From NCBI GenBank assembly GCA_023450535.1, contig JAEXGX010000288.1, forward strand, positions 1-5,568: a stretch of 5,568 nt of DNA. Reading direction: 5' to 3'. This document shows positions 1-4,954 of this stretch, in pieces. How positions within the stretch are numbered: position 1 is the first letter of the stretch; every line of letters starts with the position of its first letter. The position numbers were made by a program, and so were the translations under genes. Source of the DNA: Pseudomonadota bacterium. Its GTDB lineage: Bacteria > Desulfobacterota > Desulfovibrionia > Desulfovibrionales > Desulfovibrionaceae. The notes beneath the pieces were generated by a model that worked only from the letters and a program-made list of their open reading frames with translations, had not been told where the DNA came from and searched no databases.

Positions 1-1205
1 CATCTGGCAGGTGTGGCAGAAACATAAATACTCTGGTGGATACGCTCCTCGAACTCCTGGAACATCAGCGGACGATTGTCCAGCGCGGAAGGCAGACGGA
101 ACCCGTAATCAACCAGTGTGGTCTTGCGCGAACGGTCGCCTTTGAACATGGCCCCCACCTGGGGAATGCTCATGTGCGACTCGTCGACGAACAGCAGAAA
201 ATCCTCGGGAAAATAATCCAACAGAGTCGCCGGGGGATCTCCCGCCTTACGGCCATCGAGGTGGCGTGAATAGTTTTCAATACCATTACAATAGCCGAGC
301 TCCTGCATCATTTCCAGGTCGAGCTGCGTGCGCTGTTCCAGACGCTGCTCTTCCACCAGACGGTTAGTATCATGAAATTCCCGCAAGCGCTCTCCGAGTT
401 CCGTCCTGATGTCATCCATAGCCCGGATCAGGTTGTCCCGGTCGGAAACATAGTGGCTGGCGGGATAGATAACGGTTTTGGAAATTCTTCCCAGCACTTT
501 GCCGGTGAGCGGATCGATCTCGCTCATGGATTCCAGAGTATCGCCGAAAAATTCCATCCGGAGAGCCCGTTCATGCTCGTAGGCGGGAATCACTTCCAGC
601 ACGTCGCCGCGTACGCGGAAAGTTCCGCGATGAAAATCATAGTCATTGCGCGTGTACTGGACGTCCACCAAGCGGGAAATGATATTTTCCATGGCGATCC
701 GTTGCCCTTCTTCCACGGGAATGATCAGCTTGGCGTAATACTCCGGAGAGCCCAGACCATAAATGCAGGACACAGATGCCACGATGATTACGTCCCGCCG
801 GGTCAGCAGCGCATGGGTGGCGGCATGGCGCAACTTGTCGATGTTGTCGTTGATGGCCGAATCCTTCTCAATATAGGTATCGGAGGAAGGAACATAGGCT
901 TCGGGTTGATAATAGTCGTAATAACTGACGAAATACTCCACCGCGTTTTCCGGAAACAGGGCGCGGAATTCGCTGTACAACTGGGCGGCCAGAGTCTTGT
1001 TATGAGCCAGCACCAGCGCGGGACGTCCGGTACGGGCAATGACGTTGGCCATAGTAAACGTCTTGCCCGAACCGGTGACGCCCAGCAACACCTGATCGCG
1101 CACTCCGGCCTCCAGGTTGGCAACCAGTTCGTCGATGGCGGAAGGCTGATCACCTGTAGGGGCAAAGGGCGAATGAATACGGAAAGGAAAATTTTTTTGA
1201 CTCAT
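1..1205 (-). CDS. uvrB: UvrB, excinuclease ABC subunit B (partial, N-terminal 401 codons)
   Basis: UvrB is the damage-verification helicase of nucleotide excision repair. It is loaded by UvrA in the cytoplasm and recruits UvrC for incision. The ATG at 1203-1205 opens MSQKNFPFRIHSPFAPTGDQ, which matches the usual UvrB start. Visible parts in order are the Walker A motif GVTGSGKT (residues 42-49), LVLAHNKTLAAQL (about 64-76), the DNA-threading beta-hairpin region (YYDYYQPEAYVP, about 95-106), the UvrA-interaction domain (about 150-250), ENYSRHLDGR (about 310), and the Walker B/DEAD-type motif DESH (341-344). It then reaches YGFRLPSALDNRPL and SATPAR before the window edge. The family is usually about 670 residues, so helicase motifs IV-VI and the C-terminal UvrC-binding part lie outside. 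It starts 5 bases after the qmcA-like stop, with no evident Shine-Dalgarno sequence, so translation is probably coupled to the upstream gene. No frameshift or internal stop is seen. Confidence 0.97.
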   Translation of the reverse strand, partial: MSQKNFPFRIHSPFAPTGDQPSAIDELVANLEAGVRDQVLLGVTGSGKTFTMANVIARTGRPALVLAHNKTLAAQLYSEFRALFPENAVEYFVSYYDYYQPEAYVPSSDTYIEKDSAINDNIDKLRHAATHALLTRRDVIIVASVSCIYGLGSPEYYAKLIIPVEEGQRIAMENIISRLVDVQYTRNDYDFHRGTFRVRGDVLEVIPAYEHERALRMEFFGDTLESMSEIDPLTGKVLGRISKTVIYPASHYVSDRDNLIRAMDDIRTELGERLREFHDTNRLVEEQRLEQRTQLDLEMMQELGYCNGIENYSRHLDGRKAGDPPATLLDYFPEDFLLFVDESHMSIPQVGAMFKGDRSRKTTLVDYGFRLPSALDNRPLMFQEFEERIHQSIYVSATPAR

Positions 1206-1210
1206 GACCG

Positions 1211-2266
1211 TCAGGCACGCGGAGGCGTAAAGTTGAAGCCGCCCACATTGATACCGGACCGGGTATTTCCCTCCGCCGAAGCAGTGCCCGAATGTTCCGA
1301 CGTACGGGCCGAAGCACCCGACGGGGACGCCGGAGCATTTCCGTCATGCCGGATCACTGTGGTGAGCCCGGCCACAATACCGGAAAGGTTCGCCAGATCT
1401 TGCGGAATGATCATGGTGGTGCTCTGCTTGGCCAACGCGCCGAATTGCTGCACCCAGCTTTCCGCCACGCGCAGATTGGCCGCCGCCACTCCGCCGGGAA
1501 CCATCATCTGCTCGGAGACCAGACGCAGACCTTCCGCTGTGGCCTGAGCCACGGTTTCAATCAGCGTCGCTTCACCCTGAGCCTGATTCTTGAGGGATTG
1601 CATCTTGCCTTCGGACTCAGCAATAGCGGCCTGCTTGGCACCTTCCGCCCGGTTGATCTGCGACTGCATTTCCCCTTCGGACTGTGCGATAACGGCGCGT
1701 TTTTCGCGCTCGGCCCGCATCTGCTTTTCCATGGCCTGCATCACCGTGGCCGGAGGTGTGATATCCCGGATTTCATAACGCAATACTTTGATGCCCCACG
1801 GCGAGGTCGCGGCGTCCAACGCGGCGACGACTTCCTGATTGATGGTACTGCGTTCCTCAAAAGTCTTGTCCAGTTCAAGCTTTCCGATGGCCGAGCGCAG
1901 CGCCGTCTGTGCCAGCTGCACCGCCCCAAAAAGGTAGTCGCTGATCCCGTAGGCTGATTTTTCCGGGGCAATAACCTGAAGATAGAGCACACCGTCGATA
2001 TCCACGCTCACGTTGTCCCTAGTAATACAGGTCTGTTTGGGCACATCCAGCACCTGCTCCTTGAGAGAACGCTTGTAGGCGACAACATCCAGGAAAGGAA
2101 TCAACAGATGAAAACCGGCATAGAGCACTGTACGGAATTTGCCGAGGCGTTCTACTACATAGGCCTGCTGATTAGGTACAACCTTGGCCGTTTTTAACAG
2201 AATGATAATCAGCAGAATGGCCAACAGCGCAAGAATAACAATAGAAGTGGGAATAAATGTGGGCAT
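1211..2266 (-). CDS. qmcA: SPFH/Band 7 (stomatin-like, paraslipin) membrane protein, QmcA type
   Basis: This 351-residue protein belongs to the stomatin/paraslipin branch of the SPFH family. These proteins form large membrane-anchored oligomers linked to membrane microdomain organisation and quality control. A hydrophobic N-terminal anchor (about 6-25) precedes the SPFH domain (about 28-190), with the characteristic VPNQQAYVVERLGKF (30-44), LDVPKQTCITRDNVSVDIDG (73-92) and LDKTFEERSTINQ (132-144). A charged Ala/Glu-rich coiled coil follows (about 178-245), with a 22-residue unit repeated at 193-214 and 215-236 (IA.SEG.MQS..N.A.G). Next comes the family's QFGALAKQSTTMIIPQDL block (274-291). 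The last 45 residues are a low-complexity Ala/Ser/Gly tail ending GGFNFTPPRA. The start is supported by AAGGA at 2273-2277, six bases from the ATG. It lies 57 bases downstream of an NfeD-family gene, its usual partner (compare E. coli qmcA/ybbK with ybbJ). Its biochemical role here is inferred from the family only. Confidence 0.92.
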   Translation of the reverse strand: MPTFIPTSIVILALLAILLIIILLKTAKVVPNQQAYVVERLGKFRTVLYAGFHLLIPFLDVVAYKRSLKEQVLDVPKQTCITRDNVSVDIDGVLYLQVIAPEKSAYGISDYLFGAVQLAQTALRSAIGKLELDKTFEERSTINQEVVAALDAATSPWGIKVLRYEIRDITPPATVMQAMEKQMRAEREKRAVIAQSEGEMQSQINRAEGAKQAAIAESEGKMQSLKNQAQGEATLIETVAQATAEGLRLVSEQMMVPGGVAAANLRVAESWVQQFGALAKQSTTMIIPQDLANLSGIVAGLTTVIRHDGNAPASPSGASARTSEHSGTASAEGNTRSGINVGGFNFTPPRA

Positions 2267-2272
2267 GGGATA

Positions 2273-2277
2273 TCCTT
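2273..2277 (-). promoter_or_regulatory. Ribosome binding site of the qmcA-like gene
   Basis: AAGGA on the minus strand is followed by the six-base spacer TATCCC and then the ATG at 2266. It supports the chosen start of the SPFH gene. Confidence 0.7.
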
Positions 2278-2323
2278 ATGTTCAGGTATACGAGAGATTT
2301 CTCAATCTGTGAAACACTGAAAT

Positions 2324-2791
2324 TCACTGAACAGTCTCAACTTCCAGGACAAGCATATCTGCCGGGGATGGGCCTTTCACACGAACACGCGCGCCCTTTG
2401 CTACCGCTACGGGAGAAAGAGCACGCCAAAAACTGCCGCCAAGCGCAATTTCGCCTATCCCCCCGGCGGGAATCGCCTGTGTCACTTCCGCCAGCGCGCC
2501 TGTATAGGCGAATTCCGGCGCTCCTTCAGGCGAAACATCGGGCCGGGCCGAAGGTGCATCAGCCTTGTTTCCGCGAAAGATCGCAACCAGACGGCGCCGC
2601 AAAAAAAGAAGAGATGCCAAAGACACCAGCAGAAAAGCGACCAGTTCCTGCTCAAGACCGGAATGGATAGCAGCGACCAACGCAGCGGCCCATGCTCCCA
2701 CGCCGAAAAAAAACACAACAAAAGAGGTGGTGAACAGTTCGCCTACCAAGCAGGCGACGCCGATGACAAACCAGATGACTACCGGACTCAC
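2324..2791 (-). CDS. NfeD-family membrane protein (short form)
   Basis: This is a short NfeD-type protein of 155 residues with a GTG start. The family is typically encoded next to SPFH genes, and its soluble C-terminal OB-fold is thought to cooperate with the SPFH oligomer. The N-terminal half is strongly hydrophobic, with about three membrane segments (about 4-20, 22-42, 50-68) including ACLVGELFTTSFVVFFFGVG. A basic FLRRRL stretch, a Pro/Ala-rich linker (about 75-93) and a Gly/Val-rich beta-type domain (about 94-155; YTGALAEV, GEIALGGSFWRA, GARVRVKG, MLVLEVE) follow. I chose the GTG at 2789-2791 because an ideal AGGAG (2799-2803) lies seven bases upstream and MSPVVIWFVIGV begins directly at the first membrane helix. 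In-frame ATGs at 2806 and 2875 would add Arg-rich extensions with poor ribosome-binding sites. It is probably the first gene of the nfeD-qmcA-uvrB unit. Confidence 0.85.
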   Translation of the reverse strand: MSPVVIWFVIGVACLVGELFTTSFVVFFFGVGAWAAALVAAIHSGLEQELVAFLLVSLASLLFLRRRLVAIFRGNKADAPSARPDVSPEGAPEFAYTGALAEVTQAIPAGGIGEIALGGSFWRALSPVAVAKGARVRVKGPSPADMLVLEVETVQ

Positions 2792-2964
2792 AAAAACTCT
2801 CCTCATCCCGGCCGGAAGGAATAATGATGCATGCCTGCGCAGCCGGAAGCGTACAAAACATACAAAGGAAAGCATTTCCTGTCTATGAGCAGGATCCAGC
2901 CCGGAATGCAGGTCTTACTATTCAATAGAATAATCGATGACTATCACACGGCATTGGCAAGTAA
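2792..2964 (-). other. Upstream region of the nfeD-qmcA-uvrB unit
   Basis: This stretch holds no convincing gene. It should contain the operon promoter, but I see no strong sigma-70 pair. The best candidate is TTGCCA near 2952-2957 with a poor -10 (TCGATT) 17 bases on. Two short inverted repeats could be protein sites: AGGAAA-GCA-TTTCCT at 2866-2880 and the perfect 11-base palindrome CTATTCAATAG at 2918-2928. Neither matches an operator I can name. Confidence 0.3.
2799..2803 (-). promoter_or_regulatory. Ribosome binding site deciding the nfeD-like GTG start
   Basis: The minus-strand sequence AGGAG lies seven bases (AGTTTTT) before the GTG at 2791. It overlaps the alternative ATG at 2804-2806, so that ATG cannot use it. 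This favours the GTG start. Confidence 0.75.
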
Positions 2965-2972
2965 TTTTTAAA
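2965..2972 (+). repeat. Target-site duplication, left copy
   Basis: TTTTTAAA directly abuts the left terminal repeat and is repeated exactly at 3357-3364. If the outermost T of the left repeat belongs to the target, the duplication is 9 bp (TTTTTAAAT). Confidence 0.8.
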
Positions 2973-2996
2973 TGCTCTGCTGTAGAATGATGTTGA
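2973..2996 (+). repeat. Left terminal inverted repeat of the miniature element
   Basis: Compared with the reverse complement of 3333-3356, 20 of the inner 23 positions match. GCTCTG, TGTAGAAT and TGTTGA are shared blocks, separated by one and two mismatches. The outermost base is T here and G at the other end. Confidence 0.85.
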
Positions 2997-3016
2997 GGAT
3001 ACACCTTAACCGCCGG

Positions 3017-3038
3017 AAGCGCGCGCCGTGGCGCGCTT
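3017..3038. repeat. GC-rich hairpin in element core
   Basis: AAGCGCGC (3017-3024) is fully complementary to GCGCGCTT (3031-3038) across a six-base loop. An alternative register pairs GCGCGCC with GGCGCGC. It is one of several stable stems in the element. Confidence 0.7.
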
Positions 3039-3054
3039 GGAGCAACGAGCCCCC

Positions 3055-3072
3055 GCCGCATGGTAATGCGGC
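3055..3072. repeat. Hairpin with GGTA loop in element core
   Basis: GCCGCAT (3055-3061) and ATGCGGC (3066-3072) form a seven-pair stem with loop GGTA. A second stem, ATGGAG (3073-3078) with CTCCAT (3099-3104), follows immediately. Confidence 0.7.
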
Positions 3073-3191
3073 ATGGAGGGAGGCCGACCAAATGGCGGCT
3101 CCATAGGGGCCGTACCCGTTGCCGAGCATAGCGAGGTTTACGGGCATCGAGAGCAGAAATGAAGAGCGGAAGAAAGGGTGCGCGGAGTCGA

Positions 3192-3217
3192 GTGAAGCTA
3201 TGCTTCACGAGGTGAAG
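3192..3217. repeat. Hairpin plus third arm with alternative pairing
   Basis: GTGAAGC (3192-3198) pairs with GCTTCAC (3202-3208) across the loop TAT. A second GTGAAG at 3212-3217 can compete for the same GCTTCAC, so two mutually exclusive stems are possible. Confidence 0.6.
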
Positions 3218-3274
3218 TGACGACAGCCGTGGATACATGGTGCCTTTCGCCCATGTGGAACACGGGCTGCCTTT

Positions 3275-3294
3275 GCGGCAACGCATGTTGCCGC
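3275..3294. repeat. Strong 8-bp hairpin near right end of element
   Basis: GCGGCAAC (3275-3282) and GTTGCCGC (3287-3294) pair perfectly around the loop GCAT. Just before it, CCCATGT and ACACGGG (about 3250-3266) form another stem with one mismatch. Confidence 0.7.
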
Positions 3295-3332
3295 TGGAAC
3301 CGGGGCAAAGCTCTATGTCCGGCGCGGAAGTA

Positions 3333-3356
3333 TCAACACAATTCTACAACAGAGCC
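3333..3356 (-). repeat. Right terminal inverted repeat of the miniature element
   Basis: Read inward on the minus strand it begins GGCTCTGTTGTAGAAT and ends GTGTTGA. It pairs with the left repeat at 2973-2996. This end looks closer to a canonical IS terminus because it starts with GG. Confidence 0.85.
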
Positions 3357-3364
3357 TTTTTAAA
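3357..3364 (+). repeat. Target-site duplication, right copy
   Basis: TTTTTAAA directly follows the right terminal repeat and is identical to 2965-2972. The next base, T3365, also matches T2973. Confidence 0.8.
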
Positions 3365-3387
3365 TATCCATTTGACAGAGGCAGAAC

Positions 3388-3427
3388 ACGAAATAGCCCC
3401 ACGAAAATTTCCGCAGGGCTATTTCGT
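3388..3427 (-). terminator. Probable intrinsic terminator of the transporter transcript
   Basis: ACGAAATAGCCC (3388-3399) and GGGCTATTTCGT (3416-3427) form a perfect 12-bp stem with a 16-base loop. It starts about 20 bases past the transporter stop codon. The tail on the minus strand (GTTCTGCCTCTGTC) is only moderately T-rich, so it is a plausible rather than textbook rho-independent terminator. No gene faces it from the other side. Confidence 0.65.
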
Positions 3428-3447
3428 ATTAAGATACCTCCCGATGG

Positions 3448-4938
3448 CTATGCCTGAGATAAATTTCCACATGAGGTAAACATGGCATCACCAAAAAAAT
3501 AAGACATTAAAAAGACCACGATAGAGATAACAATCACAACAAGAAAACCAAATTTTGCAAAATCGGAAGGATGCGAGTACTCCTCTCCCCCCATGATGGC
3601 GACGGCGGGGGTCACACTTGAAAACGTGAACATTACAGCAACGTTGGACACCATACCCACGGATATGCACGCCGCAAGAGCATTGAAACCATATATGGAT
3701 GCCAAGTTAGCAGTAAGCGGAATAACGAGTGATACCAGCGCAATATTCGTGACAAATTGTGAACAGAATCCTGTAAAAAGAATCAGGAAGAACCAGACCC
3801 AAACCCCTTGAATGTCTCCAAGGAACCCCCTAATAAGATTAGCGCACCATTTGTCGATACCACCCGCAAGAAGCACATCGCCAAAGGCGAGTATACCAAG
3901 TGTAATGACCAAAATTTCCCAACTGATGTTATCTTTGGCCTGCTTCCAATTCATTGAGAAAAGAATCTTACCTTCCTTCGAGAGACTTCCACGGGGTATA
4001 AAAAAACACGCGGCCCCCATGAAGATGGCGACCACAGGGCCGCTGAGCAGTTTTACGCCCTCTTTCCACCCAATAGCTTTTGCGAAAGTGGGGCCGAAGC
4101 ACCACAATAGCAGCGCCACCGCGACGGTGACCAAAGACACAATTTCGTATCTGCTGATGGGACCAAGTTCTTTCAGCTTCACTTCCATTGCATCGGTAGA
4201 AACCATGGATTCGCCTTTTCTTACGAAAAAGAGGCCGGACATGATTCCACAAATGACAAGAGCAATTATCGCTAACGGCATTCCAAGTGAGCTCCATTCC
4301 CAAAAAGTTACCTGATGTCCGAGAGTCGTTGCGATAAGCGCAATGATGACCATGTTGGGAGCACCGCCCAGAGGAGTGCCTATACCACCGATAGACGTCG
4401 CCGTGCCATTCAGAACGAACAAGCCACGGATAAAACGATTATTGCGTTCGATGTTGCACGCTCTTCCCAAAGCGACCGTCGTGGCCGCGAAAAGCATTGC
4501 AACGGGAATGTTAGGGGCAATAGCGGAAAGAAATCCTATTCCCATAGTAAAAACAAAGAGTAAGGCGAGAGGACGCCCTTTCAAATAAGGACGACACATT
4601 ATCCAGTAAGCGTACCTGTATATGAGTCCACTTTCCTTAATGAGGCCAACCAGAATCGTTGCTCCGAAAATAAGCATACATGTTGGAGACCCAAGAAAGG
4701 CAAAGGCTTTGACCGGAGGAAGCAAACCCAGCAAAGCAAAGATCGGAATACTGAGAATAGCGGTAACAGGGAGAGCAAACACTTCTGTTGTCCACCATGT
4801 TATAAGCCACAGGCAGGCTCCCATATTGAGCATGCCCGCCTGCGTCATACCCGAAGGGGCTGGAAGTTGCTGAACAATATAACAAATAGCGGGACCTAGC
4901 AGAAAACTAAAAAACTGTTTTACCAGTGCAGTGTTCAT
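3448..4938 (-). CDS. DASS/SLC13-family anion:Na+ symporter permease with atypical SNT motifs
   Basis: This 496-residue, very hydrophobic polytopic membrane protein has the length and order of motifs of the divalent anion:sodium symporter family (TC 2.A.47). The WWTTEVFALPVTA stretch (48-60) matches the family's opening signature. SIGGIGTPLGGAPNMV (182-197) matches the central glycine-rich motif, and WEILVITLGILAFGDVL (340-356) the second-half helix. The two repeat-related SNT motifs are altered: PNI at 142-144 and TNI at 397-399. Near the end, the usual PPN appears as TPAVAIMG (443-450). The conserved Asn of both SNT sites is kept, but both Thr are Ile. In VcINDY these Thr/Asn pairs hold the substrate carboxylates, so the substrate probably differs from succinate; an organic sulfate, sulfonate or other anion is a guess from the neighbouring gene. 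AAGGA (4943-4947) lies four bases before the ATG. It is preceded by the sulfotransferase-like gene with a 16-base gap and followed by a hairpin terminator. Confidence 0.92.
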   Translation of the reverse strand: MNTALVKQFFSFLLGPAICYIVQQLPAPSGMTQAGMLNMGACLWLITWWTTEVFALPVTAILSIPIFALLGLLPPVKAFAFLGSPTCMLIFGATILVGLIKESGLIYRYAYWIMCRPYLKGRPLALLFVFTMGIGFLSAIAPNIPVAMLFAATTVALGRACNIERNNRFIRGLFVLNGTATSIGGIGTPLGGAPNMVIIALIATTLGHQVTFWEWSSLGMPLAIIALVICGIMSGLFFVRKGESMVSTDAMEVKLKELGPISRYEIVSLVTVAVALLLWCFGPTFAKAIGWKEGVKLLSGPVVAIFMGAACFFIPRGSLSKEGKILFSMNWKQAKDNISWEILVITLGILAFGDVLLAGGIDKWCANLIRGFLGDIQGVWVWFFLILFTGFCSQFVTNIALVSLVIPLTANLASIYGFNALAACISVGMVSNVAVMFTFSSVTPAVAIMGGEEYSHPSDFAKFGFLVVIVISIVVFLMSYFFGDAMFTSCGNLSQA

Positions 4939-4942
4939 ACGG

Positions 4943-4947
4943 TCCTT
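4943..4947 (-). promoter_or_regulatory. Ribosome binding site of the DASS permease
   Basis: AAGAAGGA on the minus strand ends four bases (CCGT) before the ATG at 4938. It lies in the 16-base gap after the upstream stop codon, so each gene of the pair has its own initiation signal. Confidence 0.6.
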
Positions 4948-4954
4948 CTTGTTA

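Larger units (their letters stand above)
2973..3356. mobile_element. Miniature inverted-repeat element (MITE-like, non-autonomous IS derivative), 384 bp
   Basis: The element is bounded by imperfect terminal inverted repeats of about 24 bp (2973-2996 and 3333-3356). It is flanked on both sides by the same sequence TTTTTAAA, with a ninth T also shared, which is a typical target-site duplication. Read inward, the right end is GGCTCTGTTGTAGAAT and the left is TGCTCTGCTGTAGAAT. Similarity continues inside both ends, with gaps, up to a shared CGCCGGA (3011-3017 and the complement of 3318-3324). The core is clearly GC-richer than its flanks and carries several strong hairpins. No transposase is encoded, and the short open frames have no recognisable motif. 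The GGCTCTGTTG-type end with an 8-bp duplication recalls IS6/IS26-like or IS1595/IS1016-like ends. This assignment is from memory and tentative, and a parent element elsewhere in the genome would be expected to supply the transposase. Confidence 0.82.

Noticed and set aside
372..1547. A 391-codon open frame on the plus strand across uvrB and the SPFH gene
   Set aside because: It lies wholly antisense to two unmistakable genes, crosses their junction, and its product has no recognisable motif. It is a shadow of GC-rich coding sequence.
1292..1957. A 221-codon plus-strand frame opposite the SPFH gene
   Set aside because: The His/Arg-rich translation mirrors the codons of the minus-strand gene, with no start signal or family resemblance.
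2324..2875. Longer NfeD-like start at the ATG at 2875 (183 residues), or the ATG at 2806
   Set aside because: The extra N-terminus is Arg-rich and not typical of the family, and AGGAG sits at ideal distance from the GTG at 2791 instead.
2866..2928. Small palindromes AGGAAAGCATTTCCT and CTATTCAATAG as operators
   Set aside because: They are short enough to arise by chance and match no binding site I can name. They are kept only as a note under the nfeD upstream region.
2918..3286. A 122-codon minus-strand frame overlapping the miniature element
   Set aside because: It runs from inside the element out through the left repeat and the target duplication into flanking DNA, so it cannot predate the insertion. 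Its Arg/Pro/Leu-rich product follows the hairpins and shows no domain.
3237..3479. An 80-codon plus-strand frame through the right end of the element, possibly a decayed transposase 3' end
   Set aside because: Only about 40 codons lie within the element, no transposase motif is seen, and the rest overlaps the terminator and the end of the permease gene.
4315..4588. Short plus-strand frames opposite the DASS permease
   Set aside because: They are antisense to a continuous membrane-protein gene and have no start signals or motifs.
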